From NCBI GenBank assembly GCA_004558145.1, contig SFDQ01000003.1:237244-301243 (forward strand): a DNA stretch of 64,000 bases, read 5' to 3'. Source of the stretch: Oscillospiraceae bacterium (GTDB taxonomy: Bacteria > Bacillota_A > Clostridia > Oscillospirales > Ruminococcaceae). The notes under the pieces are model-generated. The model saw nothing but the letters and a program-made list of their open reading frames with translations. It had not been told where the DNA came from and did no database searches. The position numbers and the translations under genes were made by a program. Of this stretch, positions 15,070-23,591 are shown in pieces. How positions within the stretch are numbered: the first letter of the stretch is position 1; the number at the start of each line of letters is the position of its first letter.

Positions 15070-15867
15070 TCACAGTGCGGCGTGGGCAGCAGCCACCACC
15101 GCGTCGGCCAGCGCCGGGTCCAGAGGTACGGGCTCGTCGCTCTTCTCCACGAACATCAGGAATTCGATGTTTCCTTCGGGGCCCTTGATGGGCGAATATT
15201 CCAGCCCGTTGACGGAAAAACCGTTTTGCACGGCGTATTCCGCGGCCTGCAGGATGACCTCCCGATGGGTCTCAGCCTCCCGCACGACGCCCTTTTTGCC
15301 AACCTTTTCCCGGCCTGCTTCAAACTGGGGTTTCACAAGGCAGACCCCGGCAGCGCCGGGCGCGGTGACAGCCTGGGCCACGGGAAAGATGTGTTTGAGG
15401 GAGATGAAAGAGACGTCCACGCTGAAGAACTCCACCGGCTCGGCCAGCATATCCGGCGTGACGTTGCGGATGTTGGTGCGCTCCATGTTCACCACGCGCT
15501 CGTCGGTGCGCAGTTTCCAGGCCAGCTGGCCGTAGCCCACATCCACCGCGTAGACCTTGACTGCTCCGTTTTGCAGCATGCAGTCGGTGAAGCCGCCGGT
15601 GGAGGCGCCGATGTCCATGCACACCTTCCCTTCGGGGGTGAGCGGAAACGCCTTCATTGCCTTTTCCAGCTTGAGGCCGCCGCGGCTCACATAGCCGATG
15701 TCATGGCCGCGCACCTCCACCTGGGCAGTCTCGGCGATCATCATGCCGGCCTTGTCCGCTTTTTGCTGGTCCACGAACACGACGCCGGCCATGATGAGGG
15801 CCTTGGCACGCTCCCGGCTGGGCACAAGGCCGTTTTGGCAAAGATATTGATCAAGACGGATCTTCAA
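15070..15867 (-). CDS. tlyA: TlyA-family rRNA 2'-O-methyltransferase
   Basis: S4-domain plus Rossmann methyltransferase, 265 residues, of the TlyA/YqxC family that 2'-O-methylates rRNA (older annotations call it hemolysin). The start is a TTG at 15867 with GAGGAG 7 nt upstream, lying inside the last codons of dxs; no ATG exists at the right place. The N-terminal S4 motif is RLDQYLCQNGLVPSRERAKALIMAGVVFVD. The SAM site is DIGASTGGFTDCML, followed by VDVGYGQLAWKLR and LVKPQFEAGRE. The 17-bp overlap suggests translational coupling to dxs. Confidence 0.93.
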   Translation of the reverse strand: MKIRLDQYLCQNGLVPSRERAKALIMAGVVFVDQQKADKAGMMIAETAQVEVRGHDIGYVSRGGLKLEKAMKAFPLTPEGKVCMDIGASTGGFTDCMLQNGAVKVYAVDVGYGQLAWKLRTDERVVNMERTNIRNVTPDMLAEPVEFFSVDVSFISLKHIFPVAQAVTAPGAAGVCLVKPQFEAGREKVGKKGVVREAETHREVILQAAEYAVQNGFSVNGLEYSPIKGPEGNIEFLMFVEKSDEPVPLDPALADAVVAAAHAAL

Positions 15868-17731
15868 TGTGTTGCTCCTCGCATACGAGCGCCGCCAGAC
15901 TGGCGCCATCCAGACCTAGAACGTTCCGGATCTGAGGCACCGTGGCGTGCGGAAGTGATTGACGGGACGAAATGCCCTTGTGGATGTAACGGCCCTGGTA
16001 GTTCTGAGCCGCCAGACGGCGGGCAAGGTGTTCGCCGATGCCGCCGGCCGCAATGCTGTCCTCGGCAAAGAGGACGGTGGGATAGCGCAGCAGCGCCTCG
16101 CACAGGCCTTCGGGCAGCGGATAAAGCTGCACCAGCTTGTACACGTCGGCGTTCACGCCCTGCTGGCGCAGCTGTTCCGCCGCCGCCAGCACTTCTTCGG
16201 TCATGCTGCCGTAGCTTACCAGCGCGACGGAAGCCTCCGGGGAAGAAAGGCAGCAGTCAAAGGCGCTGCCGGTGCAGCCCAGCGCCTCCAGCGTGGGGCT
16301 CTGGCCGCCCCGGGGATAGCGGATGGCCCGGGGGCCGCTGAGCTTGTCCACCACAAAGGTGAGCCAGTGGTCCAGCTCCGCGTAGTTGCAGGGGGCGTAC
16401 ACCGGGATGCCGATCTGGCTCAAAAACGCGGTGTCGTAGATGCCTTGGTGGGTCTCGCCGTCGCCGGGAACAAGGCCTGCCCGGTCGATGGCCAGCACCA
16501 CGTTGTTGTTCATCAGCTTCACATCGTGGATGAGCTGGTCGTAGGAGCGCTGCAGGAAGGTGGAATAGATGGCCACCACCGGCAGCATGCCCTGGCTTGC
16601 CAGGCCTGCCGCGAAAGTGACGGCATGCTGTTCCGCCATGCCCACGTCAAAGAAGCGCTCGGGGAATCGGCGGTAGAAGAACTGCAGCCCGGTGCCGTAC
16701 TTCATGGCCGCGGTGATGGCGCAGATGTTCGGCCGCGTTTTGGCAAGCTCCACCAGATCGTTGCCGAACTGGGTGGAGAAGGAGGCGTCCGGCGCCACGT
16801 CCGGGTCGGTGATGTGAGCCGGGTCAAAGGAGGAAACGCCGTGGAACTCGCCGGGGTTCTCCTCTGCGGGCTTAAAGCCTTTCCCCTTTACAGTGATGGC
16901 ATGGATGAACACGGGGGCGTACTGAGTCTGCAGGTTGGTGAACAGCTCGCTCAGACGCAGAACGTCGTGCCCGTCCACCGGGCCGAGATACTGAAAGCCC
17001 ATTTCTTCGAACATGGTGGAGTGGTAGATGCCACGCCGCAGCAGCGCCTTGCCGGCCTGCAGCACCCGCACCACCGGCGCGCCAACACCGGGGATGGCGC
17101 CGAGGACGCTTTCCAGGTTGGCCTTCGCCTTGGAGTATTCGGGGTTGGTGCGCAGCTGGGTAAGGTAGCGCGCCAGAGAGCCCACGTTTTTGGAAATGGA
17201 CATCTTGTTGTCGTTCAGAATGACGATCAGGTTGTTGAGGGTGTCGATGTTGTTCATGCCCTCATACACCATGCCGCCGGTGAAAGCGCCGTCGCCCACC
17301 AGAGCGATGACCTTGCCCGGTTCGCCCTTGATCTTCTTGGCCTGAGCCATGCCGATGGCCACCGAGATGGCGGTGTTGCCATGGCCGGCCACAAAGGCGT
17401 CATGGACGCTCTCCCGCGGGTTCGGGAAGCCGGAGATGCCCCCCAGCTGCCGAAGCCCGCCGAACTGCTCCCGCCGCCCGGTGAGGATCTTGTGGGTGTA
17501 GCACTGGTGGCCCACATCAAAGACGAACTTGTCCTGCGGGGTGCTGAACGCCCGGTGCAGGGCCACAGTGAGTTCGATGGTGCCAAGGTTTGAGGACAGA
17601 TGTCCTCCTGTTTTTGAGACGTTTTCGATCAAAAATTGCCGTATTTCTTCGCACAACGGCTCCAAGCGGTCGGCCGGCAGCGCTTTGAGCTGCTGCGGGT
17701 CATTGACCTGCTGCAACAAAGGGTAACCCAT
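15851..17731 (-). CDS. dxs: 1-Deoxy-D-xylulose-5-phosphate synthase
   Basis: Thiamine-diphosphate enzyme that makes DXP from pyruvate and glyceraldehyde 3-phosphate, the entry to the MEP isoprenoid route and a precursor of thiamine and pyridoxal. Start taken at ATG 17731 (MGYPLLQQVNDPQQL); a TTG 14 codons upstream would overlap the PAP2-like gene. The 626-residue protein has GGHLSSNLG, FDVGHQCYTHKILTGR, the ThDP motif GDGAFTGGMVYEGMNN, DVGMAEQHAVTFAAGLA and DRAGLVPGDGETHQG. Position near ispA groups isoprenoid genes together. Confidence 0.97.
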   Translation of the reverse strand: MGYPLLQQVNDPQQLKALPADRLEPLCEEIRQFLIENVSKTGGHLSSNLGTIELTVALHRAFSTPQDKFVFDVGHQCYTHKILTGRREQFGGLRQLGGISGFPNPRESVHDAFVAGHGNTAISVAIGMAQAKKIKGEPGKVIALVGDGAFTGGMVYEGMNNIDTLNNLIVILNDNKMSISKNVGSLARYLTQLRTNPEYSKAKANLESVLGAIPGVGAPVVRVLQAGKALLRRGIYHSTMFEEMGFQYLGPVDGHDVLRLSELFTNLQTQYAPVFIHAITVKGKGFKPAEENPGEFHGVSSFDPAHITDPDVAPDASFSTQFGNDLVELAKTRPNICAITAAMKYGTGLQFFYRRFPERFFDVGMAEQHAVTFAAGLASQGMLPVVAIYSTFLQRSYDQLIHDVKLMNNNVVLAIDRAGLVPGDGETHQGIYDTAFLSQIGIPVYAPCNYAELDHWLTFVVDKLSGPRAIRYPRGGQSPTLEALGCTGSAFDCCLSSPEASVALVSYGSMTEEVLAAAEQLRQQGVNADVYKLVQLYPLPEGLCEALLRYPTVLFAEDSIAAGGIGEHLARRLAAQNYQGRYIHKGISSRQSLPHATVPQIRNVLGLDGASLAALVCEEQHIEDPS

Positions 17732-17747
17732 GTCACCCGCCCTTTCT

Positions 17748-18215
17748 TCAAATGATGGGGATGAGCCAGCCAACGGCCACGCCTACGATGGCGCCTCCCA
17801 GCACCTCGAAGGGGGTGTGGCCCACCATCTCCTTGAGCTTCTTGTCGCCCAGGAAGGGGCTGTTGGCACTTTCGGCCTCCATCCAGTCGGTGAGCATCCG
17901 GTTCAGGATCTTCGCCTGCTCGCCGGTCTCCCGCCGCACACCCATGGCGTCATACATGACGATGATGGCCATGATGAACGCAAGGGCGAAGATGGCGGAA
18001 TCCGGCCCGTAGAGCCGGGCCGCCGCCACCACCAGAGAACAGACAGTGGCGGAATGGGAGCTGGGCATGCCGCCGGAGCCCCACATCCGCTCCAGCGAGA
18101 ATTTGCCCAGAAGAAGGCCGTTGATCAGGGTCTTGAGGACCTGCGCCACCAGCCAGCCGGTCAGCGAGATCGACAGAAGATAGTTGAACCCGTAAACTTG
18201 TTTGAACAGTTCCAA
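17748..18215 (-). CDS. Divergent PAP2 family membrane protein (DUF212, YuiD-like)
   Basis: A 155-residue integral membrane protein of the divergent PAP2/acid-phosphatase-like family. Key motifs are GSGGMPSSHSATVCSL (phosphatase-type Ser-His region) and the later conserved GHTPFEVLGGAIVG. About four hydrophobic segments. Translation begins at a TTG (18215) with AAGGGAG 8 nt upstream. It sits between ispA and dxs, hinting at a polyprenyl-phosphate or lipid phosphatase function, but the substrate is unknown for this family. Confidence 0.85.
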   Translation of the reverse strand: MELFKQVYGFNYLLSISLTGWLVAQVLKTLINGLLLGKFSLERMWGSGGMPSSHSATVCSLVVAAARLYGPDSAIFALAFIMAIIVMYDAMGVRRETGEQAKILNRMLTDWMEAESANSPFLGDKKLKEMVGHTPFEVLGGAIVGVAVGWLIPII

Positions 18216-18230
18216 AAGCGATACTCCCTT

Positions 18231-19112
18231 TCAGGTGCGCCGGCAAAGAAGGTTCTCGGCCAGTGCGGTCAAAAACTCCGATCGTTCACCATACGCCCGG
18301 CTTAGCCGGCCGCAGGCCTCCGCATTGATCTTTTGCGCCAGTTCCATGGCCCCTTCAGGACCGTAAAGAGTGGCAAAGGTGGTCTTGTTGTTCTCGGCGT
18401 CGCTGCCGACGGGTTTGCCCAGTTCCTCGCTGGTGCTGGTCACGTCCAGCACGTCGTCCACGATCTGGAACACGAGCCCCAGGTCATAGGCGAACTGCTC
18501 CAGCCGGCGGCAGTCCTCTTCGCCGCCCTCGGCGGCCGCGGCGCCCATCTGCATGGCTGCGTTGATGAGCGCGCCGGTCTTGTTGCGGTGCACCAGTCGG
18601 AGAGTCTCCTCCCCCACCGGCTGGCTTTCGTACCGAAGGTCCAGCTCCTGGCCCAGCACCATCCCCGCGCTACCGGCGCCGTGGGCCAGCGCTGCGCTGG
18701 CCCGGACGCGGGCAGTTTCGCTGACGGGCGCGGCCGCGATGACCTCAAAGGCCTCGGTGAGCAGCAAGTCGCCCGCCAGCAGAGCCGTCGCTTCACCGAA
18801 GGCCTTGTGGCAGGAAGGCTTGCCCCGCCGATAATCGTCGTTGTCCATGCAGGGCAGGTCGTCGTGGATGAGAGAATAGCAGTGGAGCATCTCCACCGCG
18901 CAGGCAAGCTGCGCCGCCTGCGGGGCCTCACCGCCCAGCAGTTCGCAGGCGGCCATGCACAGCACCGCCCGCACCCGCTTGCCGCCGGCAAGGAGGCTGT
19001 AACGGGCGGCCTCGTTCACTTGGCTGCCCAGGGGCAGATACGCGTCACAGCAGGCTGTCAGCCGGTCGTTGAAGGTCCGGAGATACGCGTCGTATTGCTG
19101 ATGGTAATTCAT
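18231..19112 (-). CDS. ispA: Polyprenyl synthetase, farnesyl diphosphate synthase type
   Basis: Builds C15 (or C20) prenyl diphosphate from IPP and DMAPP. The 293 residues include both Asp-rich motifs: DDLPCMD (84-90, the long bacterial first motif) and DDVLDVTS in the second, with GGKRVRAVL and GQELDLRYE between. The ATG overlaps the xseB stop by 4 bp. The xseA-xseB-ispA-dxs order is the common bacterial one. Confidence 0.95.
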   Translation of the reverse strand: MNYHQQYDAYLRTFNDRLTACCDAYLPLGSQVNEAARYSLLAGGKRVRAVLCMAACELLGGEAPQAAQLACAVEMLHCYSLIHDDLPCMDNDDYRRGKPSCHKAFGEATALLAGDLLLTEAFEVIAAAPVSETARVRASAALAHGAGSAGMVLGQELDLRYESQPVGEETLRLVHRNKTGALINAAMQMGAAAAEGGEEDCRRLEQFAYDLGLVFQIVDDVLDVTSTSEELGKPVGSDAENNKTTFATLYGPEGAMELAQKINAEACGRLSRAYGERSEFLTALAENLLCRRT

Positions 19113-19336
19113 CCTTCGCTCGCCTCCTGGGGCTTTGAAAGCTGCGCGATGCGCTCGTCGATGGTCTGCATCTTCAGTTGGGCCTTGTCCAGCGCGGCGG
19201 TGCAGTACTCCGCCAGGGCGGCAGTCTCGGTGTAAAGGGAAATGGCTTCCTCCAGCGGAGTGTCCGGGCTGGCAAGACGGTCCAGCAGGTCCTGCAGGCG
19301 GGTCATTCCTTCCTCAAAGCTCTTGGGATTTTTCAT
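19109..19336 (-). CDS. xseB: Exodeoxyribonuclease VII small subunit
   Basis: Helical small subunit (75 residues) of the single-strand exonuclease Exo VII. SFEEGMTRLQDLLDRLASPDTPLEEAISLYTE is the family signature. AGGAGG lies 6 nt before the ATG. The 5' end overlaps the xseA 3' end by 23 bp and its stop overlaps the ispA start, so all three are translationally linked. Confidence 0.95.
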   Translation of the reverse strand: MKNPKSFEEGMTRLQDLLDRLASPDTPLEEAISLYTETAALAEYCTAALDKAQLKMQTIDERIAQLSKPQEASEG

Positions 19337-20549
19337 CGGTGTCCTCCTGTGTCTGGATGACCTGTTCCACCCGGCAGCGGGCGCTTGCGCCGTGCCCCTG
19401 CAGCAGAACAGACTGCCCCGGCTGCAGCGACGCCACCGGGATGCACTCCCCCGCTTCGCTGCGAGGGATGGCGTAGCCACGGCCAAGCACCGCATAGGGA
19501 CTCAGGGAATGGGCCAGCGCACAGGCCGACGCCAGTTCCCGCCGTTTTTCCGCCATAAGACCGGCTTTGGCGGCGCTCAACTGCCCGCAGAGCGCCAGAA
19601 GCTTGTCCCGCCTGGGGCGGCAGAGCGTCTCGCCGGTGATCTGGCCGGCAATCTGCCGGGCCGCAGCAAATTCATTATAGCACAAATTCAGCCTGGAATG
19701 CATATATTCATGAATATTTGACAAAATCGTGCATATCTTCTGCCGCTCGGCCTCCCGGTCCGGGGTGGCCAGCTCCGCCGCAGCGCTGGGCGTGGGGGCG
19801 CGCAGGTCCGCCACGTAGTCCAGGATGGAGACGTCGATCTCGTGCCCCACCGCGCTGATGAGGGGCGTTTTGCAGGCGTAGGCCGCGCGGGCGATGCGCT
19901 CGTCGTTGAAGACCCACAGGTCCTCGCGGGAGCCGCCGCCCCGGGCCACGATGATGACGTCCGCAAGGCCGCTGGCGTCCAGTTCCGCGATGGCCCGGCT
20001 TATCTCCTCTGCGGCGGCGAGCCCCTGGACGTTCACCCCTGCCAGCAGCAGCGTGGCCAGCGGCCAGCGGCGGCTGAGCACGTTGCGGATGTCCTGCAGC
20101 GCGGCGCCGGTGGCGCTGGTGACAACGCCGATGCGCTCAGGATAAGCGGGCAGCGGCTTTTTGCGTTCCGGGCGGAAGAGACCTTCCGCTTCCAGCCGCG
20201 CCTTCAGCTGGTCAAAGGCCAGCTGGGCCGCGCCCAGCCCGTCGGGGAAAAGGTCCTGCACGTAGACCTGGAAGGAGCCGGTGGCTTCGTAAAGGCTGAC
20301 CCGGCAGCGCACCACCACCCGCATGCCGTCCTGGGGCACAAAGCCCAGACGGCGCGCCTCCTGGCGGAACATCACTGCCTTGACGCTGGCCTTTTCGTCT
20401 TTCAGGGTGAAGTACCAGTGGCCGCTCTTCACATGGTTCACAAAGCCGCTGACCTCGCCCCGCAGGGCAAGGTCCGAGAGAAAGCCGTCGCTGTCCAGCG
20501 TGGACTTCACATAGCGGTTCAGGGCGGAAACACCGATCACATCAGTCAT
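19314..20549 (-). CDS. xseA: Exodeoxyribonuclease VII large subunit
   Basis: Catalytic and DNA-binding subunit of Exo VII. ATG 20549 (GGGAGGTG just upstream) gives 411 residues. The N-terminal OB-fold runs from VSALNRYVKSTLDSD to about residue 100; the catalytic core has IGVVTSATGAALQDI and VIIVARGGGSREDLWVFNDE, then AVGHEIDVSILDYVADLRAPTPSAAAEL, and a coiled-coil C-terminus. Its start overlaps the end of the TsaD-like gene by 8 bp. Confidence 0.96.
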   Translation of the reverse strand: MTDVIGVSALNRYVKSTLDSDGFLSDLALRGEVSGFVNHVKSGHWYFTLKDEKASVKAVMFRQEARRLGFVPQDGMRVVVRCRVSLYEATGSFQVYVQDLFPDGLGAAQLAFDQLKARLEAEGLFRPERKKPLPAYPERIGVVTSATGAALQDIRNVLSRRWPLATLLLAGVNVQGLAAAEEISRAIAELDASGLADVIIVARGGGSREDLWVFNDERIARAAYACKTPLISAVGHEIDVSILDYVADLRAPTPSAAAELATPDREAERQKICTILSNIHEYMHSRLNLCYNEFAAARQIAGQITGETLCRPRRDKLLALCGQLSAAKAGLMAEKRRELASACALAHSLSPYAVLGRGYAIPRSEAGECIPVASLQPGQSVLLQGHGASARCRVEQVIQTQEDTDEKSQEL

Positions 20550-21474
20550 GGGCCACCTCCCGCGCCGCCAGCAGGGCGACGCCGATGGCGTTGTCGCTGG
20601 AAAAGCGGCCGGGCACAAAGTGAGCGCCGGGCAGACGCACCGACAGCTCCTTCTGGATGACGTCGCTGCTCATGACGCCGCCCGCAAACACTACCGGCAG
20701 GCCGGGGTGGTCTTCCAGCGCGGCAACGACCATTCTGTAAGCCGTTTCGGCAACGCACAAAAGGCAATACCGGCACACATAGGCCGGGCTTTTGCCCGCG
20801 GCCAGCAGCTGATTGCACTGATTCTCCAGCCCGGACAGGCTGCACTGGGTGCCCTTCACGCTGGCCTTGGGGCGGATGCGCTCGGTGCACTGCGCCGCCA
20901 GCTCGCTCACCTGCGCGCCGGCGGGAAAGGCAAAGCCCAGGCGCACGCCCACCCGGTCCACCGCCTGTCCGGCGTAGAGGTCGGTGCTGGTGCCGATGCA
21001 CTCCACCTTGTCCGCGCCGTGGCAGAGCAAGAGGTCGGTGGTGCCGCCGGAGACGTGAAAGACCAGCGCCTGCCGCTCAAACAGGCTCTCATCCCTGCTG
21101 GCATACAGCGCCGCCGCGATGTGCCCCTGCTGGTGGGTGGTCTGGACGAGGGGGATGCCCTTCGCCTTGCTGAACGCCGTGGCGGCGGAGATGCCCGCGA
21201 GGAAGCAGGGCATATAAGAGCCCTCCACCGGGCGGGGCCGGGCGGAGACGCCCACGGCCTCGATCTTCGTCAGGTCCGCCTCGGCGGCAAGCTCTTCCAG
21301 CAGGCCCGGAAGCGCTGCCGTGTGGTGGAACAGCGCATCGCTCTGGCGCAGGCCAAGCTGGCCGGGGCGCACCGGCAAAAACTTCTTTTTATCACAAACA
21401 ACCTCTTTGGAGCAGGTGTCGTACACCGCCAAAGAGGTTGCATAGTTGCTCGTATCAAAACCCAGCGTCAGCAT
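20542..21474 (-). CDS. TsaD/Kae1-like protein (M22 glycoprotease family paralogue)
   Basis: A 310-residue ASKHA-fold protein related to TsaD, the tRNA t6A synthase subunit. It keeps LGFDTSNYATSLAV at the N-terminus, the metal-binding HxxxH (THQQGHIAAAL), FHVSGGTTDLLL, a TsaD-like AGQAVDRVGVRLGFAFPAG and AGGVMSSDVIQKEL. It is shorter and more divergent than genuine TsaD (about 340 residues; usual motif DDAxGEAFDK). Such paralogues are often found near nusB-xseA in Clostridia, with a true tsaD elsewhere. The function of this copy is unknown; it may have lost t6A activity. Confidence 0.75.
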   Translation of the reverse strand: MLTLGFDTSNYATSLAVYDTCSKEVVCDKKKFLPVRPGQLGLRQSDALFHHTAALPGLLEELAAEADLTKIEAVGVSARPRPVEGSYMPCFLAGISAATAFSKAKGIPLVQTTHQQGHIAAALYASRDESLFERQALVFHVSGGTTDLLLCHGADKVECIGTSTDLYAGQAVDRVGVRLGFAFPAGAQVSELAAQCTERIRPKASVKGTQCSLSGLENQCNQLLAAGKSPAYVCRYCLLCVAETAYRMVVAALEDHPGLPVVFAGGVMSSDVIQKELSVRLPGAHFVPGRFSSDNAIGVALLAAREVAHD

Positions 21475-21477
21475 GGC

Positions 21478-21909
21478 TCACACCTGGGCGGGCTCGCCGC
21501 TTTCGAGGCCCAGCTGGCGCACCACACTGCCCAGCAGTCCGTTGACGAACTGATAGTCGGTCTCGTCGGCATATTTCTTGGTCAGCTCCACCGCTTCGTT
21601 GATGGCAACGCCGGGCAGCTTTTCCGGGCCGTAGGCCGCCTCTGCGATGGCAAGGCGAAGCACGGTCAGGTTGACCCGGGGGATGCGCTCCAGGGTCCAG
21701 CCTTTCAGATTTGCGCGGATGAGGTCATTGATCTCGGCGCTGTGGTCATAGTAAGCGGTCAGCAGGGCCTGGGCAAACTCGTCCAGCGGGTAGTCGCCGG
21801 CCTCGTTGGCCTGCTCGATCACCTGGTCCAGGGGCATGTCGTCAAAGGTGGCGGCAAAGGCGGCCAGGAAGGCGTTTTCGCGCGACGCGCGTCGGGATAA
21901 TTTCTCCAT
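21478..21909 (-). CDS. nusB: Transcription antitermination factor NusB
   Basis: All-helical RNA-binding factor that with NusE acts on boxA sites in rRNA operons. Start taken at ATG 21909 (AAAGGA upstream), giving 143 residues. SRRASRENAFLAAFAATF and the C-terminal AINEAVELTKKYADETDYQFVNGLLGSVVRQ are the NusB signatures. It lies between an Asp23 protein and the exoVII genes, as in many Firmicutes. Confidence 0.95.
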   Translation of the reverse strand: MEKLSRRASRENAFLAAFAATFDDMPLDQVIEQANEAGDYPLDEFAQALLTAYYDHSAEINDLIRANLKGWTLERIPRVNLTVLRLAIAEAAYGPEKLPGVAINEAVELTKKYADETDYQFVNGLLGSVVRQLGLESGEPAQV

Positions 21910-21983
21910 CGTTGTTCCTTTCACAGCGAGCGGCCCCCCTGCATGGCGCGGGAGGGCCCTGGCTCTTTGTTGGTCAGTGGGGT

Positions 21984-22343
21984 TTATTCGGCGGCGGCCT
22001 CAGGGCGGACCTGAACGCCGGCCACGATCACGTTCACGCGGGAAACGGTGATGCTGGTCATGCTCTGCACGGCGGCCTTCACGTTCTTCTGCACCTTCTC
22101 GCACACCGAAGGGATCTTCGCGCCGTAGAACACCACGACCTGCAGCGTCAGTTCAGCCACATCGTCGTTCAGGCTCACGGCCACGCTTTTGGATTTGGAG
22201 AGCAGGCCCTTCACACCGGCGGTGGCGGGGCTGACTTCCTTGACGCCCTCGATCTCCAGCGCAGCCATGCGGGCAATCTTGGCGATCACTTCGGTAGAGA
22301 TCTGCAGGCTGCCATTCACAACGCAGGTATTTGAAACGTCCAT
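21984..22343 (-). CDS. Asp23/Gls24 family envelope stress response protein
   Basis: A 119-residue Asp23-family protein (YqhY type). Core pattern is GSLQISTEVIAKIARMAALEIEGVKEV then LTLQVVVFYGAKIPSVCEKVQKNVKAAVQSMTSITVSRVNVIVAGVQ. The ATG at 22343 has GGGAGG upstream. Its position between spoIIIAH and nusB is conserved in Firmicutes, where YqhY is linked to lipid and malonyl-CoA homeostasis. It is first behind a SigA promoter that drives the vegetative part of the cluster. Confidence 0.9.
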   Translation of the reverse strand: MDVSNTCVVNGSLQISTEVIAKIARMAALEIEGVKEVSPATAGVKGLLSKSKSVAVSLNDDVAELTLQVVVFYGAKIPSVCEKVQKNVKAAVQSMTSITVSRVNVIVAGVQVRPEAAAE

Positions 22344-22405
22344 ACCCGGTCCTCCCAAAACAAGCAATTTTGCGTCCATGCCGCGGCATGGGAACTTTCC
22401 TTGTT

Positions 22406-22434
22406 ATTATACCATCTTCCGCCCCATTCTACAA
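22406..22434 (-). promoter_or_regulatory. SigA promoter upstream of the Asp23-nusB cluster
   Basis: Minus-strand TTGTAG (22434-22429), 17-bp spacer, TATAAT (22411-22406) preceded by TGG as an extended -10. It separates the housekeeping genes from the sporulation-specific spoIIIA operon upstream. Confidence 0.7.
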
Positions 22435-22437
22435 CTG

Positions 22438-23037
22438 TTATTTTACCTCCACGATGGTGATGTTCTGGGCGGTCACCTGACACTTGCTGAGCACGATGTC
22501 CCGGATCTGGGCCACCTCTTCCTTGGTAAGGCCGTCGCTGGTGGTCATCACCGTCACATCCACCGCGTCCCCGTTGATGAAGGCCACGCAGTCCACGAAA
22601 CCTTTGGCCTTCACAAGGGTCTCGATGTCGCTTTCGGCGGTGATGCTGTCGATGGCGGCGGTGAGCTGCGCGGTGAGCGCGTCCTTCTCCTCGTCCGAGA
22701 GCTTGGCGCTTTTCAGGCTCTTCTGCAGGGTGTCCAGCGCCTCGTCCCGGGTCTTGGCGCGGTCAAGGCGCGCTTGCTCAAAGAACTCTTCGCCGGTGGG
22801 CTCCCCCACGCTGACCAGCTGGGCCTCGCCATAGTTCTTGTCGCCGGTCTCCACATTGCCGTCCACCGCCAGCGCATCGGTCACCACGCCGGTGGTGGTC
22901 ACCGGGGCGTTGGCCTCGGCGGCGTCCAGGGCAAGGTCGGTGCTCTTGGCGTACTCCCAGTTCAGGTACACCGCCACGCCCAAGGCGACCACAAGGGTGA
23001 GCAGGGTCATCTTCTGGTTCAATTTTTTGCTGCGCAT
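22438..23037 (-). CDS. spoIIIAH: Stage III sporulation protein AH
   Basis: Mother-cell membrane protein whose extracytoplasmic domain forms the channel with forespore SpoIIQ. ATG 23037 has GGAGG at 7 nt; the product has 199 residues. An N-terminal transmembrane helix (about 11-26, LLTLVVALGVAVYLNW) is followed by a linker and a YscJ/FliF-like domain (LSDEEKDALTAQLTAAIDSITAESDIETLVKAKGF..., ending TAQNITIVEV). SpoIIQ is not in this window. Last of the eight spoIIIA genes. Confidence 0.95.
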   Translation of the reverse strand: MRSKKLNQKMTLLTLVVALGVAVYLNWEYAKSTDLALDAAEANAPVTTTGVVTDALAVDGNVETGDKNYGEAQLVSVGEPTGEEFFEQARLDRAKTRDEALDTLQKSLKSAKLSDEEKDALTAQLTAAIDSITAESDIETLVKAKGFVDCVAFINGDAVDVTVMTTSDGLTKEEVAQIRDIVLSKCQVTAQNITIVEVK

Positions 23038-23052
23038 CACGATACCTCCAAC

Positions 23053-23580
23053 TTAACTCATTTTTGATATGCTGATCCGGTTTGTGGACACCCCGGTGAG
23101 CACCGAGACTGCCTGGGTGATCTGGGCGTTCACCGTCACATCATCCGCGCCCTCGCATACCACGGCAATGCCGCGGATGACAGGCTCCCAGGTCATCTCC
23201 ACCAGCGCATCCTGACCCTCGCGGGTATCCACCAGAATGTGCTCCAGCTGCCGCTGGCCGTTTTCGCCGCAGTCGGTCTCGTCCAAGGCATAGACCGTCT
23301 CGGCGCTGGCGTCCAGCGTGACCGCCACCTTCGTGCGGCCCGCGCCCTCGATGGAGCCGATCAGTTCGGTGAGAGTCTCCTCCAGCTGCCGGACATAGGC
23401 TTCGCTCCACTGACGGGTGGCGCTGGAGGCCGCGGAGGCGTCCGCCGCTTCCTCTTTGCCGGCGAAGGGCAGGCCGCCCGCAATGAGAAGAAAGACCCCC
23501 AGCACCCCTGCGAAAAACACCAGGCTGCCGCGCCCGGCCAGCTGCTTGGGAAGCAGCGCTCCGATCCGTTCCAATTTCAT
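23053..23580 (-). CDS. spoIIIAG: Stage III sporulation protein AG
   Basis: Ring-forming component of the SpoIIIA-SpoIIQ feeding-tube channel. ATG 23580 is chosen (GAAGGAAAA upstream), giving 175 residues. One transmembrane helix (about 20-38, VFFAGVLGVFLLIAGGLP), then the conserved ELEETLTELIGSIEGAGRTKVAVTLD-like block, here starting RQLEETL, and a C-terminal RGIAVVCEGADD. It follows spoIIIAF by 11 bp. Confidence 0.95.
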   Translation of the reverse strand: MKLERIGALLPKQLAGRGSLVFFAGVLGVFLLIAGGLPFAGKEEAADASAASSATRQWSEAYVRQLEETLTELIGSIEGAGRTKVAVTLDASAETVYALDETDCGENGQRQLEHILVDTREGQDALVEMTWEPVIRGIAVVCEGADDVTVNAQITQAVSVLTGVSTNRISISKMS

Positions 23581-23591
23581 TTTTCCTTCCC

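Noticed and set aside
20542..21474. Calling this gene tsaD outright
   Set aside because: It is shorter than TsaD and has an altered motif; a distinct tsaD is expected elsewhere, so only a paralogue is claimed.
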